Below are positions 51,492 through 59,317 of a stretch of DNA of 64,000 nt, in pieces. This DNA comes from Solirhodobacter olei. Lineage in GTDB: Bacteria > Pseudomonadota > Alphaproteobacteria > Rhodobacterales > Rhodobacteraceae. The number at the start of each line of letters is the position of its first letter. Positions within the stretch are counted from its first letter, which is position 1. Below the pieces are notes generated by a model. It was not told the origin of the DNA and did no database searches. It was given only the letters and a program-made list of their open reading frames with translations. Location: NCBI RefSeq assembly GCF_004010155.1, contig NZ_RRYH01000005.1:62001-126000 (forward strand), read 5' to 3'. The position numbers and the translations under genes were made by a program.

Positions 51492-53321
51492 TCAGCCGCG
51501 CAGGGCCCGCAGCGCGTTCAGCACCACCGCCACGTCGATCAGCTCCTGCAACAGCGCGCCCTCCACGGGGACGATCAGGCCCAGCGCGGCCGCCAGCATG
51601 CCCAGGACGGAAAGCCCGATTCCCGCGACCACGCTTTGAAGCGCGATCCGCCGGGTGCGGCGGGCGATGGCGAGCGCGGGCAGTACACGGTCGAGCCGGT
51701 CGACCAGCAGCACCACGTCGGCCGCCTCCGCGCTCGCCGCCGCCCCCCGCGCGCCCATCGCGACGCCGACATCCGCCGCCGCCAGCGCGGGCGCGTCGTT
51801 CACCCCGTCACCGACCATCATCACCCGGCCCGCCTTGCGCTCTGCCAGCACCACGCCGATCTTGTCGGCGGGGGCGAGCCCCGCATGGACCGCCTCGAAG
51901 CCGAGACCGTCCACGACCGCCTCGGCCACGTCAGGCCGGTCGCCGGTGGCCAGCACGATCCGCGCGATGCCGGCCGCGCGGAGCGCCGCGAATAGCCCCT
52001 CGATCCCCTCGCGCAGCGTGTCGGCCAGCACCAGCTCCCCCGCCCAGCGCCCGTCGACGGCGACGGCCACCGTCACCTCGCCCGGCCCGGCGCCATCCTT
52101 CGGCGGGGCCGCCAGACCTAGCTGCGCCGCGACGAAGCCCCGCCCGCCAAGGAGCACCGCGCGCCCGTCGATCCGCCCCTCCACGCCCTCGCCCGCCGTC
52201 TCGCGCACCGCCTCGGGCTTCGGCAGGTCCAGATGCCGCCGCCGCGCCTCGGCCACCAGCATCTCGGCGATCGTGTGGGGCGAGGCCTGCTCCAGCGCCG
52301 CGGCAAGGCGCAGCAGCTCCTCCGCCGGGACCTCGCCCGCCTCTCGGATCTCGATCAGCCCGGGCTGGCCGGAGGTCAGCGTCCCGGTCTTGTCCAGCAC
52401 CAGCGCCGAGATCCCTGCCAGCGCCTCCAGCGCCCGGCCGGACTTGATCAGGATCCCCTGCTTGGCCGCCTGGCTGAGCCCCGCCACCAGCGCCACCGGC
52501 ACGGCGAGGATCAGCGGGCAGGGCGTGGCGACGACGAGGACCGCGACGGCGCGGACCGGATCCCCACTTAGCCCCCAGGCCGCGCCCGCCAGCGCCAGCG
52601 TCAGGACCAGGAAGCCCAGCGCGTAGCGGTCCGCGAGACGCGCCATCGGTGCCCGCACCGCCTGCGCCTGCTGCACCAGGCGGACGATACCGGCAAAGGT
52701 GCTTTCCGCCGCCACGCGGCGCGCCAGAAGGTCGAACGGGTCGCCCGCATTCGTCGCCCCGCTCATCAGCTCCGCCCCGCCCTCGAAGCGCTGCGGCAGC
52801 GGCTCTCCGGTCAGCGCCGACAGGTCGAGATGCGCGATATCAGAGGCAAGCGCGCCATCCACCGGCAGCACATCGCCGCGCCGGATCAGCAGCCGGTCGC
52901 CGGGGCGGACGGCGTCCAGGTCAACCTCCTCCAGCGCCGCGCCGCGGTGGCGGATCGCCTTGCGCGGCACCCGGGTCAGCAGCGCCGTCATCTCGGATCG
53001 CGCGCGGCGCTCGGCAAAGGCCTCCAGCGCCTGCCCGCCCGCATACATCAGCGCGACGACGGCGGCGGCAAGCGTCTCGCCGAAGACCAGCGCGGCGGTC
53101 ATCGAAAGCGCCGCCACCAGGTCCAGCCCGAACTCGCCGCGGCGAAGCGTGGTCACGATCTCGACCAGCAGCATCGCCAGTACCGGCAGCGTCGCCCCGG
53201 TCCAGACCGTCGCCGCGCCGCCCGTCCCGGCCCAGCGCAGCACAAGGCCAAGGACAAGCCCGCCCGCGCCCCAGGCGATGAGGCCGGGCCGCAGCGCCTT
53301 CTGAAGATCACCTATGCTCAT
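51492..53321 (-). CDS. heavy-metal P1B-type ATPase with TPC membrane motif
   Basis: Inner-membrane metal pump of 609 residues. The actuator TGEPLP (171-176), phosphorylation site DKTGT (Asp310) and hinge GDGVNDAP (504-511) are intact. The metal-site motif is TPCP (266-269) rather than CPC or SPC, and the usual SEHP of the nucleotide domain is replaced by SPHT (347-350). There is no N-terminal CXXC metal-binding domain. TPC is typical of the P1B-5 or related groups, linked to nickel, iron or zinc. The exact metal is unknown. It follows the ABC exporter genes by 55 bases on the same strand, so it may be co-transcribed. Confidence 0.88.
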   Translation of the reverse strand: MSIGDLQKALRPGLIAWGAGGLVLGLVLRWAGTGGAATVWTGATLPVLAMLLVEIVTTLRRGEFGLDLVAALSMTAALVFGETLAAAVVALMYAGGQALEAFAERRARSEMTALLTRVPRKAIRHRGAALEEVDLDAVRPGDRLLIRRGDVLPVDGALASDIAHLDLSALTGEPLPQRFEGGAELMSGATNAGDPFDLLARRVAAESTFAGIVRLVQQAQAVRAPMARLADRYALGFLVLTLALAGAAWGLSGDPVRAVAVLVVATPCPLILAVPVALVAGLSQAAKQGILIKSGRALEALAGISALVLDKTGTLTSGQPGLIEIREAGEVPAEELLRLAAALEQASPHTIAEMLVAEARRRHLDLPKPEAVRETAGEGVEGRIDGRAVLLGGRGFVAAQLGLAAPPKDGAGPGEVTVAVAVDGRWAGELVLADTLREGIEGLFAALRAAGIARIVLATGDRPDVAEAVVDGLGFEAVHAGLAPADKIGVVLAERKAGRVMMVGDGVNDAPALAAADVGVAMGARGAAASAEAADVVLLVDRLDRVLPALAIARRTRRIALQSVVAGIGLSVLGMLAAALGLIVPVEGALLQELIDVAVVLNALRALRG

Positions 53322-53376
53322 GGCCCCTCCTAGCCCGGGCGCCCCGCCCGGACCTTGACCGGCATCAACTTCGCGC

Positions 53377-54513
53377 TCAGTCCAGCGTGCGGCGGAACCG
53401 CGTCAGCGCCAGCACCGCGAAGATCACCACGAAGGCGATCAGCGCGGCCAGCGTCGGGCGCACATCGGTGAAGCCCGCGCCCTTCAGCATCACCGCCCGC
53501 ACCAGCCGCAGGAAATGCGTCAGCGGCAGCGCCTCGCCCAGGTCCTGCGCCCAGAGCGGCATCCCCTGGAACGGGAACATGAAGCCCGAAAGCAGGATCG
53601 ACGGCAGGAAGAAGAAGAATGTCAGCTGCATCGCCTGCATCTGCGTCCGCGACAGGGTGGAGATCGTGTAGCCCAGAAGCACGAGCGCCATGACGAAGAT
53701 CAGCACGCCGGAGAGCAGCAGCCAAAGGCTGCCCACGAAGGGCACCTGGAACAGGACCTTGGCGGCGACGAGGATCACCGTCAGCTGCACCGCGCCCACC
53801 GCGAAGAACGGCAGCACCTTGCCCAGCATGATCTCCAGCGGGCTCGCCGGCATGGCGAGGAGGTTCTCCATCGTGCCCCGCTCGGTCTCCCGCGTCAGCG
53901 CCATCGAAGTCATCATCACCATGGTCATCTGCAGGATGACCCCCAGCAGGCCCGGCACGATGTTGTACTGGGTGACGCCCTCGGGGTTGTAGCGCAGATG
54001 AGTGACGACCTCGACCTGGCTCGCCTTCTGCGCGGCGGCCTGGGCCTCGGTCCCCTCCTCGTGCTGCAGCGCCTCCTGCGCGACCGTCCCGAGGGTCGAG
54101 ACCGCACCGGAAGAGGCCGAGGGGTCGGTCGCATCCGCCTCGATCAGAAGCGTCGGATGATCGCCCCGGTCCACCCGCCGGTCGAAATCCGCGGGGATGG
54201 TGACGACGAAGGAGACATCGCCGCGCGCCAGCAGCGCGTCGCCCTCGGTCGCGGAGATGCCGACATGTGTGAAGTGGTAGTAGCCCGTCGCCTCCAGCGC
54301 CGCGACGATGGCGCGCTCATAGGGACCCTGATGCGCGGTCACCAGCGCCGCCGGCAGGTGCTTGGGGTTGGTGTTGATCGCGAAGCCGAAGAGGACAAGC
54401 AGCATCAAGGGCACGCCCAGCATCATCGCGAAGGTCACCCGGTCGCGGCGCATCTGGATGAATTCCTTCGCCAGCATCGCGCGCAGGCGGGTGAGGGAGA
54501 AGACCGCGTTCAT
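53377..54513 (-). CDS. ABC-2 type permease (YbhS/YbhR-like)
   Basis: Export permease of 378 residues. It starts MNAVFSLTRLRAMLAKEFIQ, with one N-terminal helix, a large periplasmic part (about 45-175), then five helices. The MTSMALTRETERGTMENLLA block is the hallmark of the ABC-2 drug/lipid export group. The ATG overlaps the ATPase stop by 4 bases. It probably works as a homodimer because only one permease gene is present, while E. coli ybhS-ybhR has two. Confidence 0.9.
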   Translation of the reverse strand: MNAVFSLTRLRAMLAKEFIQMRRDRVTFAMMLGVPLMLLVLFGFAINTNPKHLPAALVTAHQGPYERAIVAALEATGYYHFTHVGISATEGDALLARGDVSFVVTIPADFDRRVDRGDHPTLLIEADATDPSASSGAVSTLGTVAQEALQHEEGTEAQAAAQKASQVEVVTHLRYNPEGVTQYNIVPGLLGVILQMTMVMMTSMALTRETERGTMENLLAMPASPLEIMLGKVLPFFAVGAVQLTVILVAAKVLFQVPFVGSLWLLLSGVLIFVMALVLLGYTISTLSRTQMQAMQLTFFFFLPSILLSGFMFPFQGMPLWAQDLGEALPLTHFLRLVRAVMLKGAGFTDVRPTLAALIAFVVIFAVLALTRFRRTLD

Positions 54514-55442
54514 GCCATATTGTCCCGCGAGGCGCCCATGAGCTGGATGAACGTATCTTCGAGGCTCGTCTCCGCAGGGGCCCAGCGCACGCCCGCCCCT
54601 TCGGCGATCTTTCTGACGGAGGCCTCCAGCGCCGCCCCGTCGCGGCCGACGACATGCAGCGTCGTGCCGAAGGGCGCGACCTGGTCGACGCCGGGCGCGG
54701 CGCGCAGGTCCTGCGCCACCCGCAGCATCTGGCCGCCATGGTCGCCGTTCACCAGGAAGGTCGTCAGCCCCGCGCCCGCCACCACCTCGGCCACCGTCCC
54801 CTTGGCGATCAGCTTGCCGTAGGAGATGTAGTTGATCCGATGGCAGCGCTCCGCCTCGTCCATGTAATGGGTAGAGACGAGCACGGTGATCCCCTGCCCC
54901 GCCAGCCGGTGGATCTCGTCCCAGAACTCGCGCCGCGCCTTCGGGTCGACCCCGGCGGTGGGCTCGTCCAGAAGCAGCAGCCTCGGCTGGTGCATGGTGC
55001 AGGCGGCCAGCGCCAGCCGCTGCTTCCAGCCGCCCGAAAGGCGCCCGGCCAGCTGGTTCCGGCGCGAGGCGAGGCCCAGCTCCTCCAGCGTGCGGTCCAC
55101 CACCTTCCGGCGCGGCGCGATGCGGTAGAGACCGGCCACGAAATCGAGGTTCTCCGCGATCGAGAGATCCTCGTAGAACGAGAACCGCTGCGTCATGTAT
55201 CCGACCTCGCGCTTGATCTTCAGCGCGTCGCGGGCAAGGTCCATCCCCAGCACCCGGCCGGTGCCGGCATCGGGCTTCAGAAGGCCGCACATGATCCGGA
55301 TGGTGGTGGTCTTGCCCGATCCGTTCGGGCCGAGAAAGCCCGCGATCTCGCCCTTCTCGACGGTGATCGTCACGTCGTCGACCACCGTCTTGTCGCCGTA
55401 GCGCTTGACGAGGCCGCGCACATCTATGGCGGGTTCGGTCAC
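54510..55442 (-). CDS. ABC exporter ATP-binding protein (YbhF-like, single domain)
   Basis: Cytoplasmic ATPase of 310 residues. Walker A GPNGSGKTTT, Q-loop and signature LSGGWKQRLALA, Walker B LLLLDEPTAGVDPKARREF and the switch VSTHYMDEAERC are intact. The last about 80 residues form the extra C-terminal part of this group. E. coli YbhF carries two ATPase halves; here there is one, so it should dimerise. Overlaps both neighbours by 4 bases. Confidence 0.92.
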   Translation of the reverse strand: MTEPAIDVRGLVKRYGDKTVVDDVTITVEKGEIAGFLGPNGSGKTTTIRIMCGLLKPDAGTGRVLGMDLARDALKIKREVGYMTQRFSFYEDLSIAENLDFVAGLYRIAPRRKVVDRTLEELGLASRRNQLAGRLSGGWKQRLALAACTMHQPRLLLLDEPTAGVDPKARREFWDEIHRLAGQGITVLVSTHYMDEAERCHRINYISYGKLIAKGTVAEVVAGAGLTTFLVNGDHGGQMLRVAQDLRAAPGVDQVAPFGTTLHVVGRDGAALEASVRKIAEGAGVRWAPAETSLEDTFIQLMGASRDNMA

Positions 55443-56395
55443 TTTCCGGCCCCGCGCGGCAGGTCGACGTCGACGATCTGGCCCGGCTTCAGCCGCACTG
55501 CGCCCGGATCCGGCCGCGCCTCGATCAGGTAGACCAGCTTCTGGCGGTTCTGCAGCGAGTAGATCACCGGCGGAGTGAACTCCGGCTGGTCGGCGATATA
55601 GGTGATGGTCGCATGTTCATCCGATCCGCAGCCGTCGCAGCGGACGTCGAGCCGGGTTCCGACATGGACATGGCTGAGAGAGTCTTCCGGCAGGTAGAGC
55701 ATCAGCTTCACGGCGCCCTCCGGCAGGAAGGTCAGAACGGGCGCCGAGGGCCCCGCGATCTCGCCCGGATGGCGCAGCACCTCGGTGATCTCGCCGGATG
55801 CCGGGGCGATCAGCGTCCGCTGGCCCAGCTCCCAGGCTGCCGCGTCCCGCGCCGCGCGCGCCTGCGCCACCGCCGCGGTGGCCGCGGCGATCTGGTCGGG
55901 CCGGGCGGGCAGCTTGGCGACCGCCAGATTGGCGCTTGCCTGCGCCACCGCGGCCTGCGCCACATCGAGCTGGGTGCGCGCGGTATCGAGGTTCGCCTGC
56001 GGGGCCACGCCCCGGTCGTTCAGGCTCTGGGCCCGCGCCAGCTCCTTGCCGGCATTCTCCTCCTGCGCCTTTGCCGAGGCGAGCGCGGCTTCCAGCACCT
56101 TGATCTCCTCCGGCCGGCGGCCCTGCTTGAGGTCGGCCAGCTGGCTTTCCGCCTGCGCCAGCGCCGCCCGCGCCTTGGCGAGGGTGATATAGGCGTCGCG
56201 CTGTTCCATCCGCACGATCACCGCGCCCGCCTTCACATGATCGCCGCGCGCCACCTCCAGCGTCTTCACCTGCGCGACCGCAACCGGGGCGATCAGGTCA
56301 TAGTCGCCCTCGACATAGCCGGTGGCCAGCGGCGGCGCCGGGATGCAGGCGTTGAAGAAGGCGCTCAGGATCGGCACGGCACAGAGAAAGCTCAT
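55439..56395 (-). CDS. HlyD/YbhG-family membrane fusion protein
   Basis: Periplasmic adaptor of 318 residues with an N-terminal membrane or lipid anchor (FLCAVPILSAFFNAC). A split biotinyl-lipoyl domain (VKTLEVARGDHVKAGAVIV and LIAPASGEITEVL) surrounds a long coiled coil (residues about 65-185, rich in Ala, Gln, Glu and Lys). It links the ABC permease to an outer-membrane channel such as the TolC at 15210. Overlaps the regulator and ATPase genes by 4 bases. Confidence 0.9.
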   Translation of the reverse strand: MSFLCAVPILSAFFNACIPAPPLATGYVEGDYDLIAPVAVAQVKTLEVARGDHVKAGAVIVRMEQRDAYITLAKARAALAQAESQLADLKQGRRPEEIKVLEAALASAKAQEENAGKELARAQSLNDRGVAPQANLDTARTQLDVAQAAVAQASANLAVAKLPARPDQIAAATAAVAQARAARDAAAWELGQRTLIAPASGEITEVLRHPGEIAGPSAPVLTFLPEGAVKLMLYLPEDSLSHVHVGTRLDVRCDGCGSDEHATITYIADQPEFTPPVIYSLQNRQKLVYLIEARPDPGAVRLKPGQIVDVDLPRGAGK

Positions 56396-57066
56396 CGATC
56401 GGTCCTTTCACCTGCGGCACGCGCCGCGTCCTTGCTGGCGGCAAGCGCCCCGTGGAGGTTCCCGGCCAGAAGATCCGCGATCACCGCGGCCCGCTCCGGC
56501 CCGATCGCGTCCCAGCCAAGTCGGCGCAGCACCATCGGCTGGCCGACGCGGAAATAGATCACCTGCCCGATCATCGCGAAAACGGCGAGCCGCACGCCCT
56601 CGCTTTCGGGATCGAGCCCCGTTGCGCGGCCCCAGAGCCGGCAGAGCATCCGGTGTCGCGGCCCGATGATGCGTTCGTAGATCGGGTCGACCAGCGGGCC
56701 GGCCATGGTGATCTCGCGCAGCAGGAAGACGGCGAAATCCTGCGCCGGCCCGGGGCCGGCCATGAAGCGCACGGCCGCATGCAGCAACCGCTCCAGCACG
56801 GCCGCGGCCTCCTCCGCCCGCTCCGGCAGAAGGGCGGCGCCGTCGGCGGGCAGGATGGTATCGATCTCGGCGGCGATCGCCTCGACGCAGGCCAGCCGCA
56901 GGCCCGCCTTGCCGCCGAAATGATAGGCGATGGCGGCTACGTTGGCCCCGGCACGGGCGGCGATCTCGCGGGTCGAGGCGCCGTCGAACCCCTTGCGGCC
57001 GAAGAGATGCAGCGCCGCCTCGATCAGCGCGGCACGGGTGGGCATCTCGGCATCTGGCGACGGCAT
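56392..57066 (-). CDS. TetR-family regulator, CecR (YbiH)-like
   Basis: Repressor of 224 residues. The N-terminal helix-turn-helix domain is ALIEAALHLFGRKGFDGAS then TREIAARAGANVAAIAYHFG. The C-terminal ligand domain (about 90-205) matches the CecR/DUF1956 type. It heads the operon with YbhG-, YbhF- and YbhS-like genes, the same order as cecR-ybhGFSR of E. coli, which handles drugs such as chloramphenicol and cefoperazone. An inverted repeat 35 bases upstream is probably its operator, giving self-repression. Confidence 0.9.
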   Translation of the reverse strand: MPSPDAEMPTRAALIEAALHLFGRKGFDGASTREIAARAGANVAAIAYHFGGKAGLRLACVEAIAAEIDTILPADGAALLPERAEEAAAVLERLLHAAVRFMAGPGPAQDFAVFLLREITMAGPLVDPIYERIIGPRHRMLCRLWGRATGLDPESEGVRLAVFAMIGQVIYFRVGQPMVLRRLGWDAIGPERAAVIADLLAGNLHGALAASKDAARAAGERTDR

Positions 57067-57521
57067 CGGCGCGACCCCGGCTTTAACTAACCGGACATTA
57101 AATCAAACGATTGATTACGTCGAGTCCCCTTCACCCCTGCGCGAGGTGGCCCGCGGCCGGGCCCGGATCGGCGGCAGGTGGCGTGACGAGGGGAGGCGGA
57201 TCGGCGGGGTCCCGCCGGTCGCGTGCCGGGGAAACCCGCCCAGCCCGCTTGCGGCCGGCCCGGACCCGCCCGGAATTCGGATACCCCGATGAACAAAGCA
57301 GATTTTCCGCCCCCGCCGGGCGGCGCGCGCACCGTCAGGGATGCGCAAAATGCTGCAGGAGCAGCCAATTCCGCGGCCAACCGGCGGATAATTGCCGATG
57401 CCGGTCCTTCGCCTGCGCCGATGCCCGGGCCGGTTGCCGCCCATTCGTGATCGCCCTGTAGCGAACTGGCCCGGAAAGTGATTTCAATCAGCGAAATAGC
57501 TGCCGCGAATCAGATACTTCG
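57067..57521. other. 455-base intergenic region between cecR-like and opgG genes
   Basis: Divergent promoters for both genes must be here. The regulator side has an AT-rich operator-like repeat at 57101-57116. The rest is GC-rich with no gene, clear -10 or terminator that I can support. Confidence 0.45.
57101..57116. promoter_or_regulatory. candidate operator of the CecR-like regulator
   Basis: AATCAAACGATTGATT is a perfect inverted repeat, arms AATCAA and TTGATT around ACGA, the size and type used by TetR-family proteins. It is 35 bases before ATG 57066. Confidence 0.6.
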
Positions 57522-59135
57522 ATGTTCGACCAGACCCCGGCCCAGCCGACCTCCTCCACGCGCCGTCGCCTCATCGCGACGCTGCCGCTTTCGGCGTTTC
57601 TGCTGGGTGGCACCGCCCTGCCGCGCATCGTCCGGGCGCAGTCGGCCCCCGCCAAGCCCGGCCCCGATGCCGCGCCGCAGAAATTCTCCTTCGACATCCT
57701 GACCGAGCAGATGCGCGCCCGGGCCAAGGCGTCCTATGTCGCGCCGAAGAAGGTCACCAGCATCCTCGGCCAGCTCAAGTACGACGATTACCAGAAGATC
57801 CAGTACAATCCCAAGCAATCGCGCTGGAGCGGTGCGGACAGCTTCTTCCGGGTCGACGCCTTCCACCTCGGCTGGCTCTTCGACATGCCGGTCGGCCTCT
57901 ACCAGGTCGAGGGCGGAACGGCGAAACCCTTCGTCTTCACCACGGACGACTTCCTCTACCACGGCGATCTCGCCGCGCGGGTGCCCAAGGACGCGCAGCT
58001 GAAGGGCGTGGCCGGCTTCCGGCTGCGCTACCCGCTGAACCGCGCCGACATCTTCGACGAGTTGGTGGCCTTCATCGGCGCCTCCTATTTCCGGGCGCTT
58101 GGCGAAGGCAACACCTACGGCCTTTCCGCCCGGGGCCTCGCCATCAACACCGGCCTCTCGGGGGCCGAGGAATTCCCCCGCTTCTCGGATTTCTACCTCG
58201 AGAAGCCGGCCCCGGGCGCGCAGTCGGTGGTGGTCAACGCAGCACTCGAAAGCCCCTCCTGCACCGGCGCCTACCGGTTCGTCATCACCCCCGGCGAGAA
58301 CACCGTGATGGAGGTGACCGCGCGGCTCTTCTTCCGCGCCGCGGTCCAGCAGCTCGGCATCGCGCCGCTGACCTCGATGTTCCTCTACTCAGCCGTGAAC
58401 CGCGAGGGCTTCGACGATTACCGCCCGCAGGTCCACGATTCCGACGGGCTGATGATCCGCCGCGCCGATGGCGACGTGATGTGGCGCCAGCTCGCCAACC
58501 CGCCGCGGCTGGGCAGCTCGGTCTTCACCGTGAAATCCCCTGTCAGCTTCGGCCTGCACCAGCGGGACCGCAACTTCGACGACTACCAGGACGCGGGCGC
58601 CCATTACGAAACCCGCCCCTCGATCAACGTCGAGCCGATCGGGGACTGGGGTGACGGCGCCGTTCGGCTGGTGGAGATCCCCTCCCAGCTCGAGGTGAAC
58701 GACAACATCGTCGCCTTCTGGATCCCCGCCGCCCCGGTGCAGGCCGGCCAGGCGCTGGAGTTCCGCTACCGCCTGGTCTGGGGCGACCTGCCCCCGAACG
58801 GCAAGGGCGAACGCGCCTATGTCGAACAGACGCGCGCGGGCCATGGCGGCATCTCGGGGGCCAAGCCGGACCCCAATACCCGCAAGTTCGTGATCGACTT
58901 CAAGGGCGGCATCCTCGCCCGCATGCCGGGTGACGCGGATGTCAAACCCGTCATTACCGTATCGCATGGCAAAATCGTCGATCAGACCTTGTTCAAAGTC
59001 ACCGGCGAGAACATATGGCGGCTCGTTCTGAACGTGTCGGCGCAAAGCGGCAGCATCGTAGAATTGACCGCGCACATTGCAGGCTATGGCAGGAAGCTTA
59101 CCGAGATCTGGCTCTATCAATGGATGAGAGACTGA
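57522..59135 (+). CDS. opgG: periplasmic glucan biosynthesis protein OpgG/OpgD
   Basis: Periplasmic protein of 537 residues needed to build osmoregulated periplasmic glucans (OPGs). The N-terminus has a twin-arginine signal (STRRRLIATLPLSAFLLGG), which is more OpgD-like; the operon position matches opgG. Family blocks: FSFDILTEQMRARAKASYV, AFHLGWLFDMPVGLYQVEG, GLSARGLAINTG and EFPRFSDFYLEKPAPGAQ. The length is normal. No strong ribosome site before ATG 57522. It overlaps the next small gene by one base. Confidence 0.92.
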   Translation: MFDQTPAQPTSSTRRRLIATLPLSAFLLGGTALPRIVRAQSAPAKPGPDAAPQKFSFDILTEQMRARAKASYVAPKKVTSILGQLKYDDYQKIQYNPKQSRWSGADSFFRVDAFHLGWLFDMPVGLYQVEGGTAKPFVFTTDDFLYHGDLAARVPKDAQLKGVAGFRLRYPLNRADIFDELVAFIGASYFRALGEGNTYGLSARGLAINTGLSGAEEFPRFSDFYLEKPAPGAQSVVVNAALESPSCTGAYRFVITPGENTVMEVTARLFFRAAVQQLGIAPLTSMFLYSAVNREGFDDYRPQVHDSDGLMIRRADGDVMWRQLANPPRLGSSVFTVKSPVSFGLHQRDRNFDDYQDAGAHYETRPSINVEPIGDWGDGAVRLVEIPSQLEVNDNIVAFWIPAAPVQAGQALEFRYRLVWGDLPPNGKGERAYVEQTRAGHGGISGAKPDPNTRKFVIDFKGGILARMPGDADVKPVITVSHGKIVDQTLFKVTGENIWRLVLNVSAQSGSIVELTAHIAGYGRKLTEIWLYQWMRD

Positions 59136-59314
59136 TGCCCAAGGACCTTTACATTCCGGGCGATTCCGAAGTGATCCGCGCCGAGCCCGTCGGCGCCCTG
59201 CCGAAGGCACCGCTTGCCATGCCGCGCCAGGTGCTGGAGCACCCCATGGGCCGCCTGGCCCGGCTCCGCCTTGTCTGGGACGGCTGGCTCAGGGCCCATG
59301 TGCTTGGGAACTGA
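59135..59314 (+). CDS. opgI: OpgI-like small protein between opgG and opgH
   Basis: Predicted protein of 59 residues. ATG 59135 overlaps the opgG stop by one base (TGATG) and its stop lies 3 bases before opgH. The end, LEHPMGRLARLRLVWDGWLR, resembles the N-terminal cytoplasmic region of long OpgH proteins (E. coli NPVGRFWDRLRG). R. sphaeroides is known to carry opgG-opgI-opgH, with opgI of unclear function. I infer it is a detached OpgH N-terminal part. An earlier start (59120) would overlap opgG more. Confidence 0.7.
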   Translation: MPKDLYIPGDSEVIRAEPVGALPKAPLAMPRQVLEHPMGRLARLRLVWDGWLRAHVLGN

Positions 59315-59317
59315 GTT

